A DNA stretch of 25,108 nucleotides from an uncultured Lachnospiraceae bacterium (GTDB lineage Bacteria; Bacillota; Clostridia; Lachnospirales; Lachnospiraceae), in contig CAJTNT010000050.1 in assembly GCA_910577785.1 (NCBI GenBank), positions 1 to 25,108 of the forward strand. The letters are read 5' to 3'. Both the position numbers and the translations under genes were made by a program. The stretch's first letter is position 1; every line of letters starts with the position of its first letter. This document shows, piece after piece, positions 13,534-20,361 of the stretch. The notes beneath the pieces were generated by a model, which was not told the origin of the DNA, made no database searches, and saw nothing but the letters and a program-made list of their open reading frames with translations.

Positions 13534-14883
13534 ATGGAACATACGTACACACGGCTTGCCAGGCGCAGGGTTGCAGAAATCAACGAGGAAAACTTTTCCA
13601 GCGACTTTGCGCATGATTTGGGGGAGCATACAGAGGAATTAGAAGAGTTATTGAAGGAATTTGACCGGCCATTTTCAGAAGGCCTTACGCGTCTTCTGAA
13701 ACGTGCCGCCTATGAGGGCGATCCGGACAATTTGGGTGAAAAAAGGAAATTTATCCTGGCAAAAATAAAGGCGATGGGCGTTTCTGTCGATGATGCGCTT
13801 CGGAAAACGATTTCAAATTGGCTGGGCATATCCGGGATCCCGCAAGTCAACGATACTACGCGGGATCGTATTTATTTGCTCTGCTTCGCCCTGTCGCTTT
13901 CGGCGGATGACGTCGATTGGTTTTTTAACCATGTCTTTTTCCAGAGAAGCTTTAACTGCCATCGGCTCGAAGAAGCGGTATATTACTATTGTTTTCTGAA
14001 TCATTACCCCTATTGCCATGCACAGCAATTGATTATGGAAATTCAGGCATTTCTGGAAATGGAAGCGCCTGTTTCAGAAAATGTGCTTTATACAAGGGAG
14101 ATCCAGCAGCAGTTGGAGCAGTATGCTACGGATGAGGAAGTGAAAGGGTATTTTAGGAGGAATGCATGGGCTTTCCGTGGAGACCATAACAACCAGCGTG
14201 CCAAAGAAAACATCTGCCGGTTGCTGGGTGAGATACGGGGCAAGAAGGCAGATAAGGAGATTGCCGTCAGGCTAAAAGAGGTATACAAGAGAGAAGAGGG
14301 GAACTGTGAGGACGAGGAAAAGGGGAGGAAGAAAGGTAAGAAGGGAAAGGTTCCGAAATATGTCGATGCGGCGGAAATTGAAAGCTGCGGGCTGGTTGTA
14401 CAGGAGATCTTGTGCTTACATAAACCTGGGGAGCTTTTGGATTTTTTGACTGAGGATAATGATATTACATCTATCCCGGTTATGCTGAAATGCATCTATG
14501 GGCGTATTGGCTCAGAGGATCCGATTAATATCAGTGATATCAGGCTGCCCTCCAAAGGAAGGCGCCACTTCCCATATACGGAGCTTCTGGATATGTTAAT
14601 TAAGGGGATAGATGCTTCGAAAAATTATGACGCCATCCGCAAGCTTTTAATTTTGCTGAAATTTTATCAGTTTTGGTGTATCCATGATAAACTGCATCCC
14701 TTCCGGCTGCCGGCTGACAGTGAAATCCGTTATGAGACGTATCTGTATGAAACAAATAACTTGCTTATGGAATGCGGATATAATTCGCTGTTTGAAGGGA
14801 ACTGCTATGACGCCCTTTTTATGCTTTGTTCTGGCAGTGCGGCTCCATTGGAAACGCTGCGTAACTTTTTGGCATCGGAGTGA
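13534..14883 (+). CDS. 449-aa HTH-like protein, divergent partner of the kinase-STAND gene
   Basis: The ATG at 13534 is 5 bases after GGGAGGAAA; an upstream ATG at 13480 lacks such a site. Residues ~40-165 resemble a lambda-repressor-like fold: FILAKIKAMGVSVDDALRK, TISNWLGISGIPQ, then DRIYLLCFALSLSADDVDWF, a pattern that recurs in clostridial proteins. A highly charged linker (EEGNCEDEEKGRKKGKKGKV, ~residues 271-290) leads to a helical C-terminal half with no recognised domain. No signal peptide or membrane segment. Its start lies ~240 bp from that of the kinase-STAND gene with a dyad operator candidate between, so it is a plausible regulator, substrate or adaptor of that protein. Function is not known, and the HTH assignment is by eye. 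Confidence 0.8.
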   Translation: MEHTYTRLARRRVAEINEENFSSDFAHDLGEHTEELEELLKEFDRPFSEGLTRLLKRAAYEGDPDNLGEKRKFILAKIKAMGVSVDDALRKTISNWLGISGIPQVNDTTRDRIYLLCFALSLSADDVDWFFNHVFFQRSFNCHRLEEAVYYYCFLNHYPYCHAQQLIMEIQAFLEMEAPVSENVLYTREIQQQLEQYATDEEVKGYFRRNAWAFRGDHNNQRAKENICRLLGEIRGKKADKEIAVRLKEVYKREEGNCEDEEKGRKKGKKGKVPKYVDAAEIESCGLVVQEILCLHKPGELLDFLTEDNDITSIPVMLKCIYGRIGSEDPINISDIRLPSKGRRHFPYTELLDMLIKGIDASKNYDAIRKLLILLKFYQFWCIHDKLHPFRLPADSEIRYETYLYETNNLLMECGYNSLFEGNCYDALFMLCSGSAAPLETLRNFLASE

Positions 14884-14973
14884 GGGGCGATAGTTTATAT
14901 TGTGTGCATCTTAAAAATGCGTATCAATTGGGAAGTAGTAAAATTTTGTGTTTAAGTGGAGGAGGAATTTAAG

Positions 14974-17538
14974 ATGAAAGGAAAGAAATTTGTAACATGG
15001 TTATTGGCATGTAGTTTATGTGTCGGAATGGTAGGGGAGCCTGCATATGCCATTTCTAGGGGGCGGTCAGAAGAAAGCATAATGAAAGGACAGAGTCCTT
15101 TCTGGCAAGAGATGGAAGAAAATGCTATTTTGCCAGGGCAAGATTTGGAAACAGAGCCGGGGCTGCGGGCGGAGCCAGGGCTACAGGCAGAGACGGAATC
15201 AAAGGCACAGGCAGGGGCAAAAGTACAAGAAAAGGTGCAGGCAGGAGCAAAGGCAGAGCCAGAAACAGAAGTGCAGGCAGAGCCAGAAGCAGAGGTGCAG
15301 GCAGGAGCAAAGGCAGAGCCAGAAACAGAAGTGCAGGCAGAGCCAGAAACAGAAGTGCAGGCAGAAGCAGAAACAGAGGCGCAGGCAGGAGCAAAGGCAG
15401 AGCCAGAAACAGAGGCGCAGGCAGAAGCAGAAACAGAGGTACAGCCGGAGCCAGAAACAGAGGCGCAGCCAGAAGCAGGGCTGTATTCAAATTTACAGCC
15501 AGAGGCTGGGGTTAGGGAGAACCGGGTTCCTATAGACAGTTCCCGGTTTCCGGACGTGGCCTTTGCGGCGTACCTGTCAGAGGCCGTGGATGCGGATCGG
15601 GATGGGTATTTATCTGAGACGGAGATTTCTTCTGTAGTGTCGATGGATATCTCTGGCCTGGGGATTTTGGATTTAAAGGGGATTGAGGTCTTTACAGGGC
15701 TGAAATCTTTAGACTGCAGCGGGAACAGCCTGATTGAGCTGGATCTTTCGGCGCTGCCGGCGTTAGAAGAGTTCCGCTGCGAGGGTAACCGCAGGGTAGT
15801 GGAAGCGGACGGGGACAATCGGTTTACCCTTCCATTTGTCCTGGCAGACAGCGCAGCTCGGATCCGCAACCTGCATGGGGCATCCTGGGAGGATGGTTCT
15901 GAGGGTGGATGTTTGGTTGCTTCTGCACAGGAAGTATCTTATACATATGATACGGGCAGTGCATTTGAACTGTCGGTAACTGTGTCGCTGGAACAGTTCC
16001 TCCGGGATATCTCCAGCGCCTCGGTGGGCAAGATCGCCAATGTTATTTACAGCGGCAAGGCCATCAAGCCTGCCATTGCCCTTACCTGCCAGGGGGAGAA
16101 GCTTTCCCCAGCTGCATATAGCATTTCCTACAAAAATAATGTAAACGCAGGCACTGCCCAGATTACAGTGACAGGCAAGGCGCCCTTCAAAGGCACAAAG
16201 CAGGTATCTTTCCGTATCCTGCCTAAGAGTATCAAGAAGCTGTCTTGTTCTAAGATCTCCAAAAAGACATATACAGGGAAGAAAATTGAGCCTTCCATAC
16301 AGCTCAAGGATGGCAGCAAAAAGCTGAAGAAAAACAGGGACTACACCGTAACTTACAAGAATAACCGGCAGACAGGACGTGCAACGGCCAAAATAACGGG
16401 CAAAGGCAATTACAAGGGAGCTATCCAGCGTACGTTTCAGATCCTGCCGCGTAAGGTGTCTGCATTTAAAGCAGGGAAGCGGGCGGACGTTTCCATTACA
16501 CTGAAATGGAAAAAGTCTGCTTCCATTAGCGGCTACCAGGTGTTCCAGTACCAGCCGAAATCCAAAAAGTACAAGAAAATCAAAACCCTTAAGGCCAAGT
16601 CGTCTTCTCTGGCTGTGAAAAAGCTTTCTCCCTGCACGACTTACCGCTTTAAAATCCGTGCCTATAAAAAGTCTGGGAAATCCACATTTTACGGCGCGTA
16701 TTCCAAAGTTCTGAAGGTGCAGACCAAGGTCGCCGCCCCAAAGATGAGCGCGGTATCGGAGCGTAAGAGCCAAGTGCGTGTGAGCTGGACAAAGGTAAAG
16801 AAAGCCACTGGGCTGGAGCTTTCTTACCGCAAAGGCAATGAGTCTTTTCAGAAACTCAGTTCCGTTTCCAGGAATGAGACGAATACGACATACATATTTA
16901 ACTGCCAGGAAGGCGCCGCCTATACCTTCCGTATGCGTGCTTACCGGGAATCCGGCGGGAAGAAAGACTATGGCCCCTATTCCCAGCAGACGGTGGTCAT
17001 CAGTTCCCAGGGATCTGTGCTGAGCGGGGGCAGCTATTCCCCAGGCAGCGTCTATGGCCCGTCCCTAAGCCAGGCAGAATTGAACCAGGTACGGGAAAAG
17101 GTACAGTATTTCAAAGATCATTATATTGACGATACGATGTCGGATTATATGAAGGTAAAGATGGCGCATGACTATCTGGTCTCTGTCTGCTCCTATGCCC
17201 CCAGTTGGGCGCTGAACCGGGCAAATACGGCCTGGGGCGCATTGGTCTATGGGGAGGCGCAGTGTTCCGGCTATGCCAGGGCGATGAAAGCTTTGTGTGA
17301 CGGGATTGGGATTGGCTGCTATTATGTCCATGCAGACGCCAGCGCCTCCAACCCCAGCCATCAGTGGAATGAAGTGTGCGTGAATGGCAAATGGTATATT
17401 ATTGATGTGCAGTGCAATGATTTATCTAGGTTCTACGCTGTATTCCTAGTCAGCGACAGTATGTTTGCCAGAACCTTTGGCATGAGCTGGGACAGGAGCA
17501 GCGTGCCGCCCTGCCCGGAAGATTATTTCCATTATTGA
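14974..17538 (+). CDS. Secreted multidomain protein with LRR/EF-hand-like, Ig-like, FN3 and transglutaminase-like domains
   Basis: An 854-aa exported protein. Start at ATG 14974, 8 bases after GGAGGAGG; an ATG 18 bases upstream overlaps that site. Order: signal peptide (MKGKKFVTWLLACSLCVGMV...AYA, 1-26); low-complexity Glu/Ala/Gln repeats (~65-175); a short leucine-rich segment with a calcium-loop motif DADRDGYLSETE (~205) and SLDCSGNSLIELDLSALPAL; two bacterial Ig-like repeats (~350-485); two fibronectin type III domains (~489-680); a transglutaminase-like domain (~697-854) with probable catalytic Cys764 (GEAQCSGYARA), His796 (SHQWNEV) and Asp811 (IIDVQ). No LPXTG motif, so attachment may be non-covalent. 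Probable role: surface protein acting as a protease or crosslinker on the wall or matrix (inference). A deacetylase gene follows on the same strand. Confidence 0.9.
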   Translation: MKGKKFVTWLLACSLCVGMVGEPAYAISRGRSEESIMKGQSPFWQEMEENAILPGQDLETEPGLRAEPGLQAETESKAQAGAKVQEKVQAGAKAEPETEVQAEPEAEVQAGAKAEPETEVQAEPETEVQAEAETEAQAGAKAEPETEAQAEAETEVQPEPETEAQPEAGLYSNLQPEAGVRENRVPIDSSRFPDVAFAAYLSEAVDADRDGYLSETEISSVVSMDISGLGILDLKGIEVFTGLKSLDCSGNSLIELDLSALPALEEFRCEGNRRVVEADGDNRFTLPFVLADSAARIRNLHGASWEDGSEGGCLVASAQEVSYTYDTGSAFELSVTVSLEQFLRDISSASVGKIANVIYSGKAIKPAIALTCQGEKLSPAAYSISYKNNVNAGTAQITVTGKAPFKGTKQVSFRILPKSIKKLSCSKISKKTYTGKKIEPSIQLKDGSKKLKKNRDYTVTYKNNRQTGRATAKITGKGNYKGAIQRTFQILPRKVSAFKAGKRADVSITLKWKKSASISGYQVFQYQPKSKKYKKIKTLKAKSSSLAVKKLSPCTTYRFKIRAYKKSGKSTFYGAYSKVLKVQTKVAAPKMSAVSERKSQVRVSWTKVKKATGLELSYRKGNESFQKLSSVSRNETNTTYIFNCQEGAAYTFRMRAYRESGGKKDYGPYSQQTVVISSQGSVLSGGSYSPGSVYGPSLSQAELNQVREKVQYFKDHYIDDTMSDYMKVKMAHDYLVSVCSYAPSWALNRANTAWGALVYGEAQCSGYARAMKALCDGIGIGCYYVHADASASNPSHQWNEVCVNGKWYIIDVQCNDLSRFYAVFLVSDSMFARTFGMSWDRSSVPPCPEDYFHY
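15170..15480 (+). repeat. Glu/Ala/Gln-rich tandem repeats in the secreted protein
   Basis: Roughly 24-bp units encode AEPETEVQ / AEAETEAQ / AGAKAEPE variants, about a dozen copies. They form an extended acidic stalk between the signal peptide and the folded domains. Copy number is likely variable between strains. Confidence 0.85.
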
Positions 17539-17604
17539 GAATCTTGCATGAAAACTCCCGGATGCCAATATATATGTAATAAAACGAAAAAGGAATAGAA
17601 TTCC

Positions 17605-18420
17605 ATGGATTTCAAAAAGGCAAAAGGGACATCTGTTGTAATTGTGCTGTTTCTATTTGTGGCCTCCTTTTTCCTGGGGCGGTATGCCGCCCAGGTTGCC
17701 CCCGTGTCAGGCAGAGCCATCCAGCCTGGGGCGGACGGCAATTGGGGCTTAAGCTTCCAGGAGGAAGGGCAGCCGCCGGTGGCGAATGCCAGTTTTGAGG
17801 AACTGGCTAAGTACAACGCCTATTATGCAGAAGATACCCAGGAAAAAGTGCTGTACCTTACCTTTGACTGCGGCTTTGAAAATGGAAATACGCCAGCCAT
17901 CCTTGACGCTCTGAAAAAACATGGGGCAAATGCCACATTTTTTATTGTGGGCAATTATCTGGAGACCAGCCCGGATCTAGTCAAGCGGATGCTGGAAGAG
18001 GGGCATATCGTGGGCAACCACAGCTACCACCACCCGGATATGTCACAGATGGGCAAGGAAGAATTTTCCAAGGAGCTGGGGGAGCTGGAGAGCCTGTATG
18101 AGCAGACGGTGGGGCAGCCAATGGAAAAATATTACCGCCCGCCTCAGGGAAAGTACAGCGAGAACAGTATGCAGCTTGCCAAGGAGCTGGGGTATCGCAC
18201 GATTTTCTGGAGCCTGGCCTATGTGGACTGGAACCAGGACAGCCAGCCAACCCATGAGGAGGCGTTTGACAAGCTGCTGAAACGGGTGCATCCGGGGGCA
18301 ATTGTGCTGTTACATAACACCTCCAAGACGAACGGGGAGATTTTGGATGAACTTTTAAGCAAATGGGAAGGAATGGGCTATACCTTTAAAAGCCTGGATC
18401 AGCTGCCGAAAGCGGGGTAA
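17605..18420 (+). CDS. Polysaccharide deacetylase, PdaA-like (NodB homology domain)
   Basis: A 271-aa protein with an uncleaved-looking N-terminal membrane anchor (TSVVIVLFLFVASFFLGRYA) and an extracellular NodB domain (~80-265). Motifs: TFDCGFENG (Asp88), GNHSYHHPD (His139, His143), RPPQGKYS, LAYVDW and IVLLHNTS. This combination matches the PdaA branch, which N-deacetylates peptidoglycan N-acetylmuramic acid during muramic lactam formation. The usual TFDD second Asp is Cys89 here, a position that also varies in the PdaA branch. An AAAGGAA-like site precedes the ATG. It lies 66 bp after the transglutaminase-like gene, same strand; joint wall remodelling is inference. Confidence 0.9.
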   Translation: MDFKKAKGTSVVIVLFLFVASFFLGRYAAQVAPVSGRAIQPGADGNWGLSFQEEGQPPVANASFEELAKYNAYYAEDTQEKVLYLTFDCGFENGNTPAILDALKKHGANATFFIVGNYLETSPDLVKRMLEEGHIVGNHSYHHPDMSQMGKEEFSKELGELESLYEQTVGQPMEKYYRPPQGKYSENSMQLAKELGYRTIFWSLAYVDWNQDSQPTHEEAFDKLLKRVHPGAIVLLHNTSKTNGEILDELLSKWEGMGYTFKSLDQLPKAG

Positions 18421-18482
18421 GCAGGATGGCAGTTTTCTGTCCTGTGTAAAAGCGGCAGGTAATCGGAGAGCCAAAGAAGAAA

Positions 18483-18509
18483 GAAAGCCAGGGAAATGCA
18501 GTGGCTTTC
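18483..18509 (-). terminator. Terminator hairpin downstream of the YitT gene
   Basis: GAAAGCC (18483-18489) pairs exactly with GGCTTTC (18503-18509), 13-base loop. On the minus strand it is followed by TTTCTTCTTT, so it should end the yitT-like transcript. It also lies after the convergent deacetylase gene but lacks a T-run on the plus side. Nothing else is evident in 18421-18604. Confidence 0.55.
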
Positions 18510-18604
18510 CATCCATGGCTGTGGAGCGGGAGCGTGTTTCTGCTGCAGCCTTCCCGCTTCCGCAGCCGTTCGTATGGCCATTGTACTTTTTGCCAGGCTG
18601 AATA

Positions 18605-19510
18605 TCAGGCAGCATGGTCTTTGCTCCCATGGAACAGGTCTGCCACCGGCGTAATTGCAATATAGGCATTGCGGTCTATCTTTTTGACAATGGACTTAAT
18701 CTTGACAGTCTGGAATTGGTTTACCACCACATAGAGCAGCGTTTTGGGCTCATCTGAGTAATAGCCATGCGCATCCAGGATGGTGATGCCCGTCTGGAAT
18801 TCATCGGAAATAGCCTTGGCAATTTCCTGTGGTTTGGTGGTGATAATCATCGCGGATTTTGAGCTGTCAAGCCCATCCACAATAAAATCCACTGTCTTAG
18901 AGGCCGTAACATAAGTAACAATGGAATACAGCGGCAGAATCCAGCTTCCCATGACAATGCCGCAGATAATATAGAGAAGGACATTATAAATCAGCACAAA
19001 AGTGCCGACAGAAAGGCCAACCTTTTTGGCGAAGATTACGGCAATCACTTCAATTCCGTCCATCGCCCCGCCAAAGCGGATGGCCATTCCGCTGCCAATG
19101 CCGGATATCAGGCCGCCGAAGACGGCGCATAAGAATAAATCCGTCCCTGCAAGCGGAGAGGCGATGCTCACATCAATCGGGAATACATCCGTAACCAGCC
19201 ATGCAAAAATTGCATAGACACAAACGGCAAAAATCGCATAGACAGAAAAAGCGATGCCCTGCTTTTTGAGGCCGTAGAGCAGCAGTGGGATGTTTAACAG
19301 GATTAAGAAGAAGGACAAGGAGAGATAGCTGGGCGTAACCTGTGAAAGCAGGATAGAAGTACCAGATATTCCGCTGTCATATAATTGCACTGGGGCAATG
19401 AAGATGGTAACGCCAACGGCATTGACAATCCCTGCAAATAGCAGGAACAGAAAATTCAGCGGCGAAAGCTTGCTGGTAACACGGGTAATCGTTTCCTTGA
19501 TTTTGGACAA
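18605..19510 (-). CDS. YitT family membrane protein (DUF161 + DUF2179)
   Basis: A 301-aa protein with five or six N-terminal membrane helices (first NFLFLLFAGIVNAVGVTIFI; conserved RFGGAMDGIEVIAVIFAKK) and a soluble C-terminal DUF2179 domain (~210-295; SKSAMIITTKPQEIAKAISD, then YYSDEPKTLLYVVVNQFQTV), which has an ACT-like or DUF-type fold. The start is TTG at 19510-19508: AGGAGG lies 8 bases upstream and no ATG fits. The family is widespread in Firmicutes and its biochemical role is not settled. It has its own promoter and terminator, so it is a single-gene unit convergent with the deacetylase. Confidence 0.93.
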   Translation of the reverse strand: MSKIKETITRVTSKLSPLNFLFLLFAGIVNAVGVTIFIAPVQLYDSGISGTSILLSQVTPSYLSLSFFLILLNIPLLLYGLKKQGIAFSVYAIFAVCVYAIFAWLVTDVFPIDVSIASPLAGTDLFLCAVFGGLISGIGSGMAIRFGGAMDGIEVIAVIFAKKVGLSVGTFVLIYNVLLYIICGIVMGSWILPLYSIVTYVTASKTVDFIVDGLDSSKSAMIITTKPQEIAKAISDEFQTGITILDAHGYYSDEPKTLLYVVVNQFQTVKIKSIVKKIDRNAYIAITPVADLFHGSKDHAA

Positions 19511-19555
19511 ATGTGAAACCTCCTGTCTGTAAATAATCGTTTTCGTATCTGTTCT

Positions 19556-19584
19556 ATCTTATCATTTTGCGGCTGTTTTTTCAA
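19556..19584 (-). promoter_or_regulatory. Promoter of the YitT gene
   Basis: Minus strand: TTGAAA (19584-19579), 17-bp spacer, TAAGAT (19561-19556) with a TGa extension just upstream. It lies ~45 bp before the TTG start. Confidence 0.55.
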
Positions 19585-19644
19585 CAAAAAATTCTGGATG
19601 TATCCATTGCTCCGTTACAGTTATCTTTGTATATTTTGTCATAG

Positions 19645-19740
19645 ATTTTAGAAAGGGTTGGATTCCATGAATTTGAGTGCATGAGGCATTTATGGGATGA
19701 AGCCAATCCATGCCAGGTTTATGTTATGGCTCAAAAATAA
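19645..19740 (+). pseudogene. Short coding remnant resembling a methyltransferase C-terminus
   Basis: A 31-codon frame bounded by stops reads ILERVGFHEFECMRHLWDEA then NPCQVYVMAQK. The pattern (L-E-x-x-GF... ending V-x-V-M-A-x-K) is like the last strands of class I SAM-dependent methyltransferases. No start or upstream part is present, so if real it is only a relic. Confidence 0.25.
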
Positions 19741-19752
19741 TGAAAAATACCA

Positions 19753-19794
19753 TTGACAAATTTTCCCGTCTATGTTTTAATAGGAACATGTTCC
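19753..19794 (+). promoter_or_regulatory. Strong promoter with palindromic operator upstream of the ABC exporter leader
   Basis: TTGACA (19753-19758), 17-bp spacer, TTTAAT (19776-19781). The perfect 12-bp palindrome GGAACATGTTCC (19783-19794) covers the expected transcription start, so a bound repressor would block initiation. The spacing (GAAC-AT-GTTC) is too short for a Firmicute LexA box. No regulator gene adjoins it. Confidence 0.6.
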
Positions 19795-19830
19795 AGAATT
19801 TAAAATAATATAGAAAGAGAGGTAAAATCC

Positions 19831-19965
19831 ATGATTAAATTAGGACACAAGAACAAAGATAATTATAAAAATAATTTCATAAACAAGAATCATAGTTTTA
19901 CCTCTGTGGCCGTAGAGAAACAGCATTCGCCCGGTTTTCTTACCTATGCCCTTTTGTGCGCTTAA
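19831..19965 (+). CDS. 44-aa leader ORF before the ABC exporter
   Basis: The ATG at 19831 is 8 bases after AGAGAGG. The product (MIKLGHKNKDNYKNNFINKN, HSFTSVAVEKQHSPGFLTYA, LLCA) is Lys/Asn-rich, then turns hydrophobic. It sits between a strong promoter and a perfect terminator, followed by the exporter pair. This is the position of bmrB, the leader ORF of B. subtilis bmrCD, though I see no sequence similarity. Its stop lies 14 bases before a hairpin, so a stalled ribosome would affect folding. Alternatively it is the start of a gene frameshifted into the next ORF. Confidence 0.5.
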   Translation: MIKLGHKNKDNYKNNFINKNHSFTSVAVEKQHSPGFLTYALLCA

Positions 19966-20068
19966 AGCGGAATGGGGAGATGCTGTACGTATTGCCCTGG
20001 CGGTTTCATATTACAGCATCCTGTCTGTTCGGATTTCCATTAGTTGTGATATTTTATTGCCAGAGTAA
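19946..20068 (+). CDS. 40-aa overlapping ORF in the ABC exporter leader
   Basis: The ATG at 19946 lies inside the end of the 44-aa ORF, in the +1 frame. The product (MPFCALKAEWGDAVRIALAV, SYYSILSVRISISCDILLPE) has a protein-like composition. It could be translated by coupling, or be the continuation of the 44-aa ORF after a frameshift near the T-run at 19935. No separate ribosome binding site stands out. Function unknown. Confidence 0.35.
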   Translation: MPFCALKAEWGDAVRIALAVSYYSILSVRISISCDILLPE

Positions 20069-20103
20069 TAGATGCGTTTGCTTTGCATTTACATATGCCA
20101 AAC
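19979..20103 (+). other. RNA hairpins in the ABC exporter leader
   Basis: GATGCTGT (19979-19986) pairs exactly with ACAGCATC (20013-20020). Further on GTTTG (20076-20080) pairs with CAAAC (20099-20103) around a GCAT/ATGC inner stem, directly before the terminator. Both lie between the leader ORF stop and the terminator, as expected for alternative folds in an attenuator. I could not identify a clear antiterminator arm. Confidence 0.4.
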
Positions 20104-20108
20104 AACCA

Positions 20109-20134
20109 CCCCGCAGGTACCTGCGGGGTTTTTT
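20109..20134 (+). terminator. Perfect intrinsic terminator between the leader ORFs and the ABC genes
   Basis: CCCCGCAG (20109-20116), GTAC loop, CTGCGGGG (20121-20128), then TTTTTT. This is the strongest terminator in the window. No further good promoter is evident between it and the ABC genes, so exporter expression may depend on read-through. Confidence 0.9.
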
Positions 20135-20140
20135 AGCCTA

Positions 20141-20186
20141 ATAGGAAAGACCTTGTATGACGAAAGCGTGAAAGTATCTTTCCTAT
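20141..20186 (+). other. 10-bp perfect inverted repeat after the terminator
   Basis: ATAGGAAAGA (20141-20150) pairs exactly with TCTTTCCTAT (20177-20186), 26-base loop. A further stem, GCGTGCA (20210-20216) with TGCACGC (20242-20248), follows. Together with the attenuator they account for most of the 20069-20361 gene-free stretch. Confidence 0.55.
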
Positions 20187-20361
20187 ATGGCAAAAAATGA
20201 TGTGTGCATGCGTGCAAAAAGTAACATGTTGCTAAGGCGGCTGCACGCGGCGCGTCAAAGTATGTAAGCCACCCCCATGAATAGAGGAAGTGGGGAACTG
20301 GGCTTGCCTGCTTTGTTCCTTGGAAATTGACAGCCACAGAGGGAAGAAAGGAGAAGATTAT

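Noticed and set aside
15125..15869. Long minus-strand open frames rich in Ser/Ala/Cys and Leu/Pro opposite the secreted protein
   Set aside because: They are shadows of the Glu/Ala/Gln repeat: low-complexity products with no start signals, fully explained by the plus-strand gene.
15763..16773. A 336-codon minus-strand frame opposite the Ig/FN3 region
   Set aside because: Antisense of a well-supported gene, with biased composition and no ribosome binding site.
18421..18445. A terminator directly after the deacetylase gene
   Set aside because: CAGGA...TCCTG can pair, but wobble pairs are needed and no T-run follows.
19783..19794. GGAACATGTTCC as a LexA (SOS) box
   Set aside because: The Firmicute LexA site is GAAC-N4-GTTC; here the half sites are only two bases apart.
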